A stretch of DNA of 64,000 bases from Whitmania pigra (lineage: Eukaryota > Annelida > Clitellata > Hirudinida > Haemopidae). Under the pieces are notes generated by a model. It was not told the origin of the DNA. It was given only the letters and a program-made list of their open reading frames with translations, and searched no databases. Made by a program: the position numbers and the translations under genes. Each line of letters opens with the position of its first letter. Position 1 is the stretch's first letter. Shown here in pieces: positions 18,720 to 30,269 of the stretch. Where the stretch lies: contig JAJTWR010000458.1 in NCBI GenBank assembly GCA_021613335.1, forward strand, positions 1,385,001 to 1,449,000, written 5' to 3'.

Positions 18720-18920
18720 CAAGCCCGTATTTAGGAGGGAGATTACGGATTCAACCCTCCACGCCCCCGACATATTAAAAAAAAAGATTTTAATTATAAT
18801 TTTTATTGATTTATATAAGATCATACAATCATCTTTATTTTTTATTGTTATTATCATTTGATTTTGATATGAAAATGACGAAATGAACCCACCCGAAATC
18901 TTTTTCTGGCTACGGGCCTG
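18720..18920. mobile_element. hAT-type MITE, 201 bp
   Basis: The ends are inverted: CAAGCCCGTATTTAGG on the left, and CAGGCCCGTAGCCAGA when the right end is read on the minus strand. The element is flanked by GTAACAAT (18712-18719) and GTTACAAT (18921-18928), an 8-bp target duplication with one mismatch. An 8-bp duplication is the hallmark of hAT transposition. There is no coding capacity, so it is non-autonomous. Confidence 0.65.
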
Positions 18921-19505
18921 GTTACAATAGAGGAACATTTAACACATGGAAGATGGTTGGAGTTGACATTAAAATGAAATGGTAATAATATTCGGTTTAA
19001 CAGTTTATAATAATAATATCTTTTTTATGAAGCTTCAAAATAAAAGTCACAAATTCAAAATGCTGCAAGATTAAAAATAGAAATTGTAAAAAATCTCCTG
19101 CAAATGTCAATTTTTGAAATAATTTCGATGGATCTTTAGAAGTTTGACAATTAACAAGAGGGGAGGGAGGGGCAGAAAATTGCCCTGAACTTTGTTGACA
19201 TAATTAATGGGCCTAATGAAAATAATTTGCATTCAAATGTTTTTCTCGATTTCGAGAAGCTATGAACTTGATTTAATTTATAATTGATATGCTGATGATA
19301 GCTCCCCATCTCAGTAATGATTGGGCTTTAATTGCGCATAATAAAATAAACAAGCAGTAATGATACAACTGAAAGCAAATGTAAAAAGCCTTTTAACAAT
19401 GGTGGAAGCTAATTAATTCAACGCGAGATGATTTGCAATTCGATGGAATAGCTTCACCAAATAACTTAATCAAAGGAGAAATAACAAACAATTTTACAAA
19501 AATAT

Positions 19506-19511
19506 TTTATT
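19506..19511 (-). terminator. Polyadenylation signal for the CDK-inhibitor-like gene
   Basis: AATAAA on the minus strand about 190 bp beyond the stop codon at 19703. Confidence 0.4.
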
Positions 19512-19702
19512 TACTTTCACAAAAAAATATCCACACCTTTCACAATATTAAAGTACAGATGAGCAAGACGTCTGAAAATATCACATTTTACGAAACAAAA
19601 AAATGAGGCGAAAATTTCGCCTGCTTCAAAAACTGAGCCATTTATGTAAAGGTAAATCCGATTTATGAAATCAAGAAATTACTCTAAATATTTGATCAAA
19701 TT

Positions 19703-20451
19703 TCAGTCTTTACGTTGGTCGACTTTTGTCCATTCGTACCTTGGCTCATCCTTGAGGAACTTGGCGCATTCTTCTTCGGAGAACGGTCTGCCCTCTTCGA
19801 AGTCAAAATTATATTCAACGGATTTCAAATGAATGTGATTCTTATTTTGTGAATCGGCTTCTTCTGGAGATCGGTTCGTATGACCTTTACTTTCATCGCC
19901 CAATGTCGTGACTTGCGGTTCAACCGGCATTCCGATCATCGGGTAGATACTTCTGCCCAAAGGATCCATGATTTCTTCCCTGGTAGTCGATGCTGAAGCG
20001 CCGATAGTGGAAAAATTCAACTTGCGTTTTGCTCGTTCAATCGCTTCAGGACAGAGCTTCTTACAATAAGTTTTTCTGCTTGGCTCAGTCCTGCGGATAT
20101 CATCAACAACAATATTAATAAAACATTTTGATAACTCAAATTCATATAATCCATAAATTCATCTGTTATTTGTTGTGTCTATAAATGTTAGAATCAATAT
20201 GCCATGGGAGCCGAACCGGGAGATACGTTTTGCTGTTCAGCACGACCGATGCATGTTTATAGAATCAGATTTTCTCAGATCTCATGAGAAAAGATTGTCC
20301 AACCCGAACTTACAAGATTCGAGATTCTCAGGCAAAGCCGCGGCAACAATAGACGTACATTCTGAGCCTAATATCATTTTGTCATGTAGACGTGGGTCGC
20401 TGACTTCTTGTCATCGCCATTACTCGTAAATTCACTTTCTGACAACGCCAT
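19703..20451 (-). CDS. Small CIP/KIP-like protein (putative CDK inhibitor)
   Basis: Two exons fit in frame: 20451-20405 (MALSESEFTSNGDDKK) and 20090-19703, giving 144 aa. The second exon is solid; the first is chosen because its GTCAGC donor is the one that keeps frame, so the start is tentative. Near the C-terminus VEYNFDFEEGRPFSEEE and PRYEWTKVD match the CDK-binding signature of p21/p27/p57 and dacapo (W/YNFDF, then P, then YEW). Upstream, KRKLNF fits an RxLxF cyclin-docking motif. Family members bind cyclin-CDK complexes and arrest the cell cycle in the nucleus. Oddities: the gap between the two motifs is about 75 residues rather than the 25-30 of p27, about 9 extra residues separate the NFDF and YEW parts, and the protein stops right after the YEW block, without a long C-terminal tail. 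The family assignment is an inference from short motifs. Confidence 0.52.
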
Positions 20452-20459
20452 TCCATCTT

Positions 20460-23400
20460 CGTCATCATCATCGTCGTCGTCGTCATCGTTATCAGGTTTG
20501 TGAGGTCGTAGTCACATGATCGGCAAGCACATTTGTTTTGGAAAATTTTCTCCAGAAGCAGGGACGCAATTTAGGGGGGGGGGGGGAAGTAGGAGGGTGT
20601 GATGTTCTAACGGCTCCACAACAAAACGAAAAATAGATCTCATCAAGTTGTGCGAGCGTTTGCACCCCTTTGGAAAAAGCTGAAGTGACGTCACTGTTTA
20701 GAAGGCCATAATGTTATTATTTGTAGCAGCTGAATAAATTTAAATCGCACTTGTTTAAACTTCAAAACATCTGTTTATTCGTCTTAAGATTAAATAAAAC
20801 ATTACAGATTTTATTTTACAGAGGTTCATCTCTAAAGATTACTAAATTCTAATTAATTTCTAACTTTAACAACATTCTAATCGCAAAATTTAATATTGCC
20901 TCAAAGTATCCAAATAATTCAAAAGAATAATTATAATTAACTTATAATTATCGCCATCAGATCTAACCTTGCCTCTGGAATAGAAGAAGGAGGCGTTTTG
21001 TTTTCCATGACTGAAATTAACTTCTGAGAATAAAGACTGTAAATTTATTTCCTCAGCACAAATGATTAACTCCCTACAAATGACAAACTCTTCCAAGTGT
21101 TTCCTTTAATACTGAAACTTTTCAAAATTGCTTACAGTGAGCACTTTACAGCGAGCTGAAAAATGCTTAAATAAGCAACTATGATCAGCTGCGATCTTCA
21201 TAATTGGCCGAGATGGCTACACGTCTATCGCTTTTATTCGAACATCTATCAGTCATGCGAATGTTAATGATGACAAATTTGACAAAGAAATTATTTAGTT
21301 TAAAGCGACTTCTGTTGCCTTGGAAACAGCATAACTTGCGACATGCATGAAAATCTAGACCGATAGACTAGAGCTTAGTATTAAAGCTTAAAGCCTGACT
21401 AATTTCTCTGACATCACCACCCAGCGCTGATTCAAAAGGGTCACAGAATGTTCCGTAGCCTGGGAATCGTCATCTCAGAAGAGAAAACATGAATGAAGTT
21501 GTTGCAAGAGGAATGCAACCCTTAATTTTTTTTAGTATATAGTATTTCTATATCATATATGAACCAACATTATCTATCTTTATCATCTAGCGATAATTTT
21601 GACTTTCTGAAACAACCATCACAAATCAGTCTCAAAGGCGAAGGACGGGCATGCCCAAACCTGCTCAAATTATGCATACGAGAAACAGCTCATAGCCTGC
21701 GTTTGTCAAGAGCTCGAATCAAGCACATAGATTCAACATTTATGAAAATATAAAATTACCAAAGGTTATCTATTAAATTTCTTTTCAACGATATGCTTTT
21801 TTAGTATCGAACAAAAGACAGATGAAGAATATATGATATTGCGCCTCAGAAAGAAAAAGCAAAATGTTTTAAAAGTTTATATAACAAGTTAATAAACAAT
21901 TAAATAAAAAATAAACAAACCAGTATACAGTGTTAAAAAACGTTTGTACGATTGACGCGTTTGCAGGTTATTAGTAGGACCAATATAATGACAACAACTA
22001 CATTATCTGGCTTCTGGTCATGTAACAGAATATTTATAATATGTAATTTAAATCCATAGGGATGGAGTCCAAATCTAAAGTCAAAGCAACTTGGTTGAAA
22101 TTATAAAGTTTTATATTAAATCGTTGACTAATTTGTCTGCATGAAGAAGTAATAAAAACTGGAGAAAAGACATTATTTAATAAAAATCAAAATATAGCAT
22201 TTAATAGAGTGCTTAAAGCAACTTATTAAGTTATTCATCAATGGAGGAGGCTTTAACCATGTATTCAGGCAGATGAAATGTCACAAATTTTAACACAGTT
22301 TACATTTTTATTGAGTGGTGATTAAATTTAAACAATAAAATTCATTGGATTGATTATAAATTGATGCCATGAAGAGCACTGCTGAAGGCAGTAGATGTTC
22401 CAGTTTTAGTAAAAGAATTTAACTGCCTGAATTTAAGTATTCATTATACATTTCATGGACTATATATTTCACAATAATGAGAAGTTATTCAATTCAAACA
22501 TAATTTTTTGAAAATGAGTTATTTAGTTTTGACATTCGTGACAATATATTTAGGCAGCTAATTAAGTAGGCCTCCAAATCCGACCCACAATCCTAGTGCA
22601 ACTGGTCGATGGTGACCCTCACAGACTTCACAAGCAAAAACAGGTGATTTTCTTGTGGGTGGAGACCCGTCAAATCGCAAACACTGACCACTTCTAAACC
22701 CAGGATTATATGGATATTAATCAACACTTTGCACACACCCTCCGCGGTTGTGGAACGTAGTTTCATCATTAAATAGACCTGCTTGTGATTCCTGATAAAC
22801 AGCAGTCATTGAGACATTGATGTGATCGCACAGAAGAAAACCATCTTCACTAGCAATCCTCTGACTATAAAAAGTACATGGGCATAAAGTGACCATATAA
22901 TAAATTTTAATAACTTCAACACTGGTTTATAATAGTTAAAAATAATTTTTTTAAATAACTTTCAAAACTAAGCTAATCTCCTAATCAATAAAAAAAAATT
23001 GCTTCTGCTGCCAACCCACTTATCCAATTATTAAAATCCGACTTTGCGTATTTATTAATTTGGCTTTTAAATGTTGGCATACACCTACTAATTTTAGCCA
23101 AGCTTTAATTTTAAACTCAATTATTTGTTCAACAGAATGTTTCAACCTGGAGCAATGTCCACATGCAACAACAAAGGTCCAAAATGTATCTAACTGGATT
23201 GTTTTTGAAACTTTCAGTAGAGTCTAAGGCAACAATCGACAAGACAATGATAGTAATTTGTCTTCCGCACACTTGCGGACACAATGTGAAAAATTATAAA
23301 ATAAACATTGAAAAAAATTAATAAATAAAAGCATGAAAATAGTTGGAATGTGGGCATTCAAAACAACATTCTCTTAAGACTACAAATATCAGTCGAGATG

Positions 23401-23670
23401 GAATGCTGATCACAACAGGAGTAAACTTAAAACTGTGCAATATCACAATTTTCAGTCCACAACAACACAAAAAACTATTATCATAATCTTACAAAGGCAA
23501 TCTTACTGATAGAATTCTCACTCAGACTGTCAAGCCCGATGAACTGAATGATGGCAGGATTGCGATGAGTCATCCGTTCTAACATGCTTTTCAGTTCTTT
23601 CATTGGAGAACTCAAAGAACATTTTGCAGAGTACAGAAAGTAGACAATTTATAAAACATTAAATTTTAAG
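20460..23670. other. Intergenic, no gene established
   Basis: AT-rich sequence with the MITE at 20559-20696. Two short minus-strand segments look exon-like but could not be joined in frame: about 23605-23516 (KELKSMLERMTHRNPA.., ending in a GTAAGA donor) and about 22869-22720 (preceded by a TTTTTATAG acceptor, reading EDGFLLCDHINVSMTA.. to a stop). They may be exons of an unrecognised gene or non-coding exons. Confidence 0.4.
20559..20696. mobile_element. Poly-G MITE, 138 bp (copy 2), hAT-type ends
   Basis: It starts CAGGGACGCAATTTA followed by a 14-base G run and ends GAAGTGACGTCACTG, whose reverse complement CAGTGACGTCACTTC partly mirrors the left end. The flanks are TCCAGAAG (20551-20558) and TTTAGAAG (20697-20704), an imperfect 8-bp duplication. 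It is related to the element at 3951-4132. Confidence 0.5.
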
Positions 23671-23672
23671 TA

Positions 23673-23678
23673 TTTATT
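23673..23678 (-). terminator. Polyadenylation signal for the GT92 gene
   Basis: AATAAA on the minus strand 84 bp beyond the GT92 stop codon at 23762. Confidence 0.55.
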
Positions 23679-23761
23679 TATTTTTTATGCGCAATCAATT
23701 CAAACTAATATACAATTTTGAGAGGCTTGCTGGGATTAACGTGGGAAATATGCATCAACGA

Positions 23762-26700
23762 CTAAAGTGGAGCATTCAAGTTCAGAGCCTGCAACGTTGC
23801 AACGATTGCTCGAATGGCTTTGCTGAAAAACTTAAAAATGCTGTCGTCTTTAATCTTTTTACGACACTCAGAAGCCTTGAGGTAAATCTCACACCGCCTG
23901 AAATGGTGGAGTTTCGCTCTTTCTGGGTTAACAAGGACAGTTCCCAGGGAGGAAAAAATTGGTTTACTGATGTGGTGGATGCCCTTCTCGAAGATGGATT
24001 TCGGTTTTACGATGCACTTGGTTCGTACTTTGTCGAATTTTAAACCTCTGTGGAATGAGTTGAAGGTAACTAGTGCTTTTAAGGTCCCTTTGGCTTTTGT
24101 GATCTGGAAATTGAAAACCATTGCTGTGGTTTAGCCTTGAATTGCCAAATGTTGCGGCAGTATCGGACAGAGGAATTAATGTTAAATAATATGTAAACTA
24201 AAGAATGAGTTAAACAACAATTAGTTACAAACAACAATTATTACATAAATAAATTGAAACATTATACCACCTCAGAGGAGGCAAATGGTGTGAAATAAGA
24301 GCCTGCAAACTGATAGCCACATCTGAAAATTTGAAACGGGAATTGATTTATTTTCAAAAGGTTTAAATTTATTTAAAACAGTAAGCAACCAAATTACAAT
24401 CACTTTGTCATTTAAATATACCAAGTAATACATTAATTCATTTTTACATTTCCTCTGAATCAATGGACTCCATGAATGAGAACAGGGACTCATGTCTCGT
24501 GGGCAGAATGAGTTCATCCAGGTCCATGAAAGCTACATAGGAAGAAGCAGCCATGTTCCTGTACATGCAGTCCTGTATCGATATCAACTGGCCAAAGTAC
24601 CAGATGTTTTCGGAGCCTTTTAAAGGCAAATTCCACGGAACAATGTCAACAACCTTCCTTTCTAGGATGTAATATTCTAATATCTGTGCAAAGAAGAGTT
24701 CAGGTTTCAGAAGCATGGCTTTAAAATATAATGATGAAACAAAATATAACTATCTTAGACAATTTTTAAAATATTAAAAGTCACCAAACTAGATAATTGC
24801 ACATGCTCCTTATATATTTATATTAGGAATTCATTTCCTAGGCTGGTTGCAAGGGTTCAAGTCACTTAGTTACACAATTGCAATATGCAAAATGATATGT
24901 GAAAATATAAATGTTAATTGAGTTGCCATTTTAATGTCTTTAAATATGATGCTTTAGAAACAAATATTTGAGTAAAAGACTTTGAAAATGACAAAATCCA
25001 AGGCAAAAGCAGAAGTGACTTGTTTAAAAAAAATCAGTGTGGACTTTCCAAACATTATAATTAATGATAAATAATATAATTTGTATTCATGACAACTGCA
25101 AAATATTTTTTAGTAAGAACATCAATAATATTTTAATGTAAAACAAATGGTGCATAAAGAAATTAAATAATTATCAAATGTAAAAGGACTGACAAAACAT
25201 GAAACAAAAACAAATTTTTAACTCCTCAAACTAAGTTGCACACAAACTTAACTAATAATGATAATATAATAATGATATAATATTCCATTCAACAATTTGT
25301 TCTGTGATTACGGCTTTAATTTTTTAACTCTCATCTTGTGGAGGTACATAAACATTATTACTTTTTATTTGAAATTAATTTAAAAATTTGAAAAATAAAA
25401 AAATTTGTAAGATTGAGGAAGATATTAGGCTATTAACTCTGACCTCTGACTCAACTCAGAAGTAAACACAATTAACTACATAATTACTATTGGCCAAAGT
25501 TCAAAAGCTAATTTCCCAGTAATTATTGACTCAGCAAGTAATCAGTTAAATAATTCTTATAAAAATGCATGAGTAAAGTTCAAAAGCAAGGAAATGAGGA
25601 AGATCGATCATCATTTACAAATGCCCTGATCAAGATTAAGTATGCTTTATCTTTTCAAGAATTGATAAGTTGATAATATCATTGCTAGATTTATCACAAA
25701 TCTGAGGAATACTTTGAACATCTTACATGTCTTAACAAAGTTCAAAATTAGTGTCAGCACCCAGACCAATTAAGCTAGTGAACCACTTCGACAAAAATAC
25801 CCCTTGGTTATGCAAATCTACAACATCAGAGACCAAAGAATTGATGACTGGTGAAAGGCAAATTGTTCTTAGAGATAAAGACATCTACATCATCCAATAC
25901 CATTGGAGCAGGATGTAAATAAGAAGTGAATCAATAAAAAGAAGCTTCTTAAGATAATGATTGATGGGGATAATGACATGGTATCTTTTTGAACTGTCAA
26001 ATATTATCTCAGTTTGCATGTAAATAAATTACATCACTTGATCTTTAATTTGCTGAGCAAATTAGTTCGATGAATTGAATTCCTTCAAGTCAGGATCATA
26101 ATTTATCGATTTAAAAAGCAACTTGTACTCTGTTGTGAGCCATGTTTGCAACCCATAAAAAACTAGAACTTAGAAACTCCTACCGCGGAGCTAACCGACA
26201 GGGAATCATCAGAGGAGTGCCCCCCGTCATCAAACGTTTCGGCCCAAACTCCTGACGTTCTCGAGGGGTGGGCCACACACCCGTTGATGTCCCTGTCGAT
26301 GAAAACCCTACCTATCCGACTTCATCGTAACGCACCGCACGTTATATGATGATCGATGAAATTCACGACGACCTTTGTGCATCGATCTCATATAATGCAA
26401 ACTGAGCGTTATAATTTCTTTGAAGCGGCCGCCGACACTTAGAAATATACGCTCACCGGACGCGCGCATATATTGCCTCAAACGCTCAATCGCGTTTTTA
26501 CGTCATTTGCGAATGCGCGCGTCAACAACTCAACAACCAAACCGCGATCTCTGTTCTTAGCAACGCTTACGACCTCTCATCTCCCAAATCCAACACGATG
26601 CTGCCTCTGCAGCCTCCGACATTTTTATCATAGCCCTAGTTCTTTCCCGGCTCTATAAACCTATTTACAACTGAAATACTTGCTTTCTCATCCTCCTTGG

Positions 26701-29700
26701 CACTCTTCCACCGACGACGGAGTGCCTTCTTCTCGCATTTCAGCCACTCAAGCTCACGTTGCCGTCGAGATTTTTGCGGTTGTACAGGTCGTTTCTCAGC
26801 AACGACCCCGAACCTCTCCAAACACTTACCATATATGCAGTCAGTAAAGGACTTCATGGAAGCGTCTCTTTTCATTACTTTCTTGAGATCGCTTTTGAGA
26901 ACGACATCCAATCCGTCCCAACCACTCCTATCATTACCTCGACGGAACTTGATTCTAGCTCGTGGAGGGTCTTCCGTGAGGCAGGAAACTCGAACATACA
27001 CGGAACTGTGGTGAGATTCCGGTCCGGTATCGTTCGACGTTTTACCTGAAGGCTCAGTCGCATCAGAACGCTGTTTCTCTACCTCCCCTTCGCATTTCAG
27101 CTTTGTCTGGTGAATCTTAAGTCCCTTCTCGGTCTGAAACACACGACCACATCTACATCTGCTTACTGGCACGCCATTAGCCAGTCCGTAGTCATAAATC
27201 GAAAAATCATTGATATTCTGTATGCAACCCATAAAGCTAATAATGGAATAGTGATATGCAATTGTCATTAATATTATTATTAATATTTATTTATTGATTT
27301 TAGTTCAAGACAATACATAGCATCTTTTGTGTGTTTATAGCTACTTATAGTATTATTATAAATAATAAATAAAAATGTAACAAATGCAAAATCGAAACCG
27401 AAGCAATGCTGATCTAACTTGGTCTGCATAAGTAGGTTCTTTATGCATTCAAACATTCGATGAACAAATGACTGAAACCAGGACAATAATGGTTAAGGCC
27501 TCGACAAGATTTATTTATTATTTATTACCAACAGGTAATCAAGAAAACATATCCTTACATAAGAACTTTCCTCAGCCATCAATCTATGTAAAATGATTTT
27601 TTTTTAATGTTCTTCTAATTCTGAAAGATACTGTATAAACTATTTACTAGTAGCAAATTTAAATTAAATTACAACTAAATTTATTAACCGCCGGCTGTTA
27701 CTGTTAATTCTCAGGTTTCTGAAAGCAGGATGAATTAGCATTTGTTTTGTAAAAGGAATTCAGGGAATTGTTAAGCACAACAAATTTGTAATTCAGAAAT
27801 TATGATAATTCTAAAACTAATTTTTATTTAACAAATAATTAAATTATATGTGAAAACAATTAATTATCAACAGTAAAATTGCCGTTACGAGGTAGAATTA
27901 TCATCAGGAATTGAATGGCCGAACCTTCAACACGTCCGGTTTGATGAGAGTCGGATAGAATGTGATCCTGTCAAATCCTGAGGCCAGCGAGAACTCGATG
28001 AACTCCACCAATCTCGAAGGTTCAACTTGTCCATGCAACGGAGAGACGCAAGCGGTCATGTTCCTTTGCGGTTCTTCTGTGGGACGTCCGTCGGGAAGGT
28101 AACCTCGACTGAGCATTCTGATGGGAACTCTGATGCCATTTATTCTGCTGATGTCAAAATCTTTACTTTCGGGGTCTTCGTTGTACAGAGTGACGAAACA
28201 AGGAGGAGATGCTAAGTCAGCAGGAACCTGAATGAAAAATCACCTTTAGCTTTAAATTAAAATCATGATTTCAAATTATTATGGTCATATGGCTTGGGTT
28301 AAACTCACTCTTTCAAAAAAACTGGCATTTTACATATCTGCAAATCATAAGAAAAAATAAGAAATGTAAAACTCATAAAATGTGCTCACAGAATCTTAGT
28401 TCCAAGAAACCAAACCAAATCAATATGAACCCAGACATACACTTATACTAAAAGTTGATCTAAAATATAAACACTTTCACCATGAAATTCATCAAACAAG
28501 ATTTTAAAGCATTTTTATTTTATTGCATTTATCAACAAACAACACTTTAATCATTTCTTATTAGAGAAATATTTCAAAAGAATTAAGCATTCCGCATAAA
28601 AATGAAAGTTGAAAGTTCTAAAGAAAGTTGACACATGCATCTCTTTGCACGGGGACCTGTCAACATTCTGTAAGGAATATTGGGACATGTGAGATTTGTA
28701 TGTAATAAATACAGGATTTGTATGAAATAAATACATGATTTGTATGTAATAAATACATGATTTGTATGTAATAAATACATGATTTGTACGTAATAAATAC
28801 AAGAGTTGTATGTAATAAATACAAGATTTGTATGTAATAAATACAGGATTTGTATGTAATAAATACAAGATTTGTATGTAATAAATACAAGATTTGTATG
28901 TAATAAATATGAGGTCTGAGCTCGTGGGAAACAACCAGGCAACAGCATCTTCATGGGTGCTTTTAATTTTATGTTCGTGAGAAAGTTTAGAAAGATGAAA
29001 AATGTTAACATTAATCCTCTCTTTGAAAAAAATCAAATGAAATTTGTGCAATAATTTTTTGTAGAATGTCATTAAAACTTTATCTAATATGATGTTAGTT
29101 GTAGAAACTCATAATTGAGATCAAACTTGCTTTAGCCATTTATATATTGTTTATTCTTGAAGCGGTTATACAAGCCAGGATGGAAAGATACGATGATTCT
29201 TTATGCAGGATTGTAACCATCTGATGATATGCATATGATGCCCCACAAATTAATTGTTATTATTATTATTATCTCAGCTAGATATAATAAAACAAAATAA
29301 CTAAATATTTATCAACGTGCTCGAGCGACTTGAACGGCTTCAAAGACTTCAACTTACACTACAAGACAGAATGAAACCTCCAAAGCGTTTGCCATGATTT
29401 TCACACATCTCGTAAAAATTGGAGACCTTGCTGTAGTACAGAGTGTTGTTAACTCCTCCGTCTTCGGAACTGAACACGCAGAAAAGAGCCGGATGATGGA
29501 GTGTCGTCCTCAGTAAGGACATGAACCTTACATAACTTCCGTTGTGTCGATTATCGAAGTCGTTCTGCCGGTCGTCGAGGTATGCCGAGAAGATGTAGGA
29601 ACCGGGAGCATATTCTTGGAACTGAAAGTCATTTTCTGAAAAAACAGCACTTGGTTCGGAAAAAGGCAATTTGGCATTTCGATATCTCCGCTTCAACTCC

Positions 29701-30254
29701 ACGAGGCTCTCATTTGCAGGATCCTCGTGTGATTTATGAACGTCCGATATTTTCGATTCCTCCAATTCAGGTAACAGGCCATTCGTCATGGATGAGTGCG
29801 CTCTTCTCTTCCTGCCGGTCGCAGACGAGCGATTACCAAACGAAGTCGCCAGGGGGATCCGCTCGGAAAGACTCGACTCGAGGCAACGAGGTTGCACGTT
29901 CGAATATTGTGAAAGAGAACGTCTGGCAAGTCTCAAGATTTCCTTGAACTCTACATCAAATTCCTCAGGTTTTGCAGGATTTAGGAGGGGCTTTTCAGCA
30001 GTTTGTAAAAGTTCTGCTTTTCTGATGATTTCCACAAAGTACTGATGGTCTTCAAGTGCCCTCTTCCCACGTTGTGTTCCATTTAAGTCTTTCTCAGTAG
30101 TCTTTGAACGAATTAATCCATTGTTATCGACATAATGTTCTCCTCTTTCTGGTTGGATGGAGGAATGAAAGCAGAACATAAACAGGAAATACAGGAAGCC
30201 AACCAGGACCAATATGTGCTTCAGCTTCAATATTGCCCATGCTGGCAAAGGCAT
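23762..30254 (-). CDS. Glycosyltransferase family 92 protein, type II membrane
   Basis: Five exons join in frame: 30254-29358, 28227-27925, 24683-24448, 24322-24271, 24103-23762; 1830 nt, 609 aa. The ATG at 30254 is supported by an in-frame TGA just upstream and by the transmembrane anchor at about residues 10-29 (LKHILVLVGFLYFLFMFCF), after which a charged stem and lumenal catalytic domain follow. This is the Golgi type II layout. GT92 (DUF23) features in order: GSYIFSAYLDDR, FGGFILSC, then DVLKILEYYILERKVVDIVPW, WYFGQLISIQDCMYRNM, the metal-binding DxD in YVAFMDLDELILP, then a final exon with CIVKPKSIFEKGIH and LHHFRRCEIYLKASEC. Characterised GT92 enzymes (C. elegans GALT-1) add galactose to core fucose of N-glycans; acceptor and donor here are inferred. 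Introns hold a retroelement ORF and a minisatellite. Confidence 0.92.
26160..27268 (-). mobile_element. Retroelement-like ORF in a GT92 intron
   Basis: An uninterrupted 210-codon ORF (27268-26636, minus) begins at an ATG and carries CRCGRVFQTEKGLKIHQTK followed by LKC, a Cys-x-Cys..His..Cys finger of the kind I associate with the N-terminus of non-LTR retrotransposon polyproteins. Its C-terminal part is basic and helical (RRQRELEWLKCEKKALRRRW), also like the segment before a reverse transcriptase. No reverse transcriptase follows. The flanking 26160-26635 is unusually CpG-rich for this window, which suggests inserted DNA. It lies in the same orientation as the host gene. Family name and ends are not certain. 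Confidence 0.5.
28691..28910. repeat. 22-bp minisatellite, 10 copies
   Basis: The unit is close to GATTTGTATGTAATAAATAC with two variable leading bases. It repeats exactly ten times with one to three changes per copy, in the first GT92 intron. It is open in all three minus frames only because the unit lacks stops there. Confidence 0.95.
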
Positions 30255-30269
30255 ATCTTTTCAAACTTC

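Larger units (their letters stand above)
18050..19690. other. Intergenic, upstream of PSMC1
   Basis: AT-rich sequence holding the presumed PSMC1 promoter near 17990-18070 and the short hAT-type element at 18720-18920. No ORF resembling a known protein. Confidence 0.55.

Noticed and set aside
18712..18928. ATTGTAAC ... GTTACAAT read as part of a longer inverted repeat.
   Set aside because: The 8-mers fit better as an imperfect direct target duplication (GTAACAAT / GTTACAAT) outside the CA(A/G)GCCCGTA ends.
28551..29072. Three overlapping minus ORFs with a YKSCIYYIQI-like repeat.
   Set aside because: They follow the 22-bp minisatellite, which happens to lack stops; located in a spliced-out GT92 intron.
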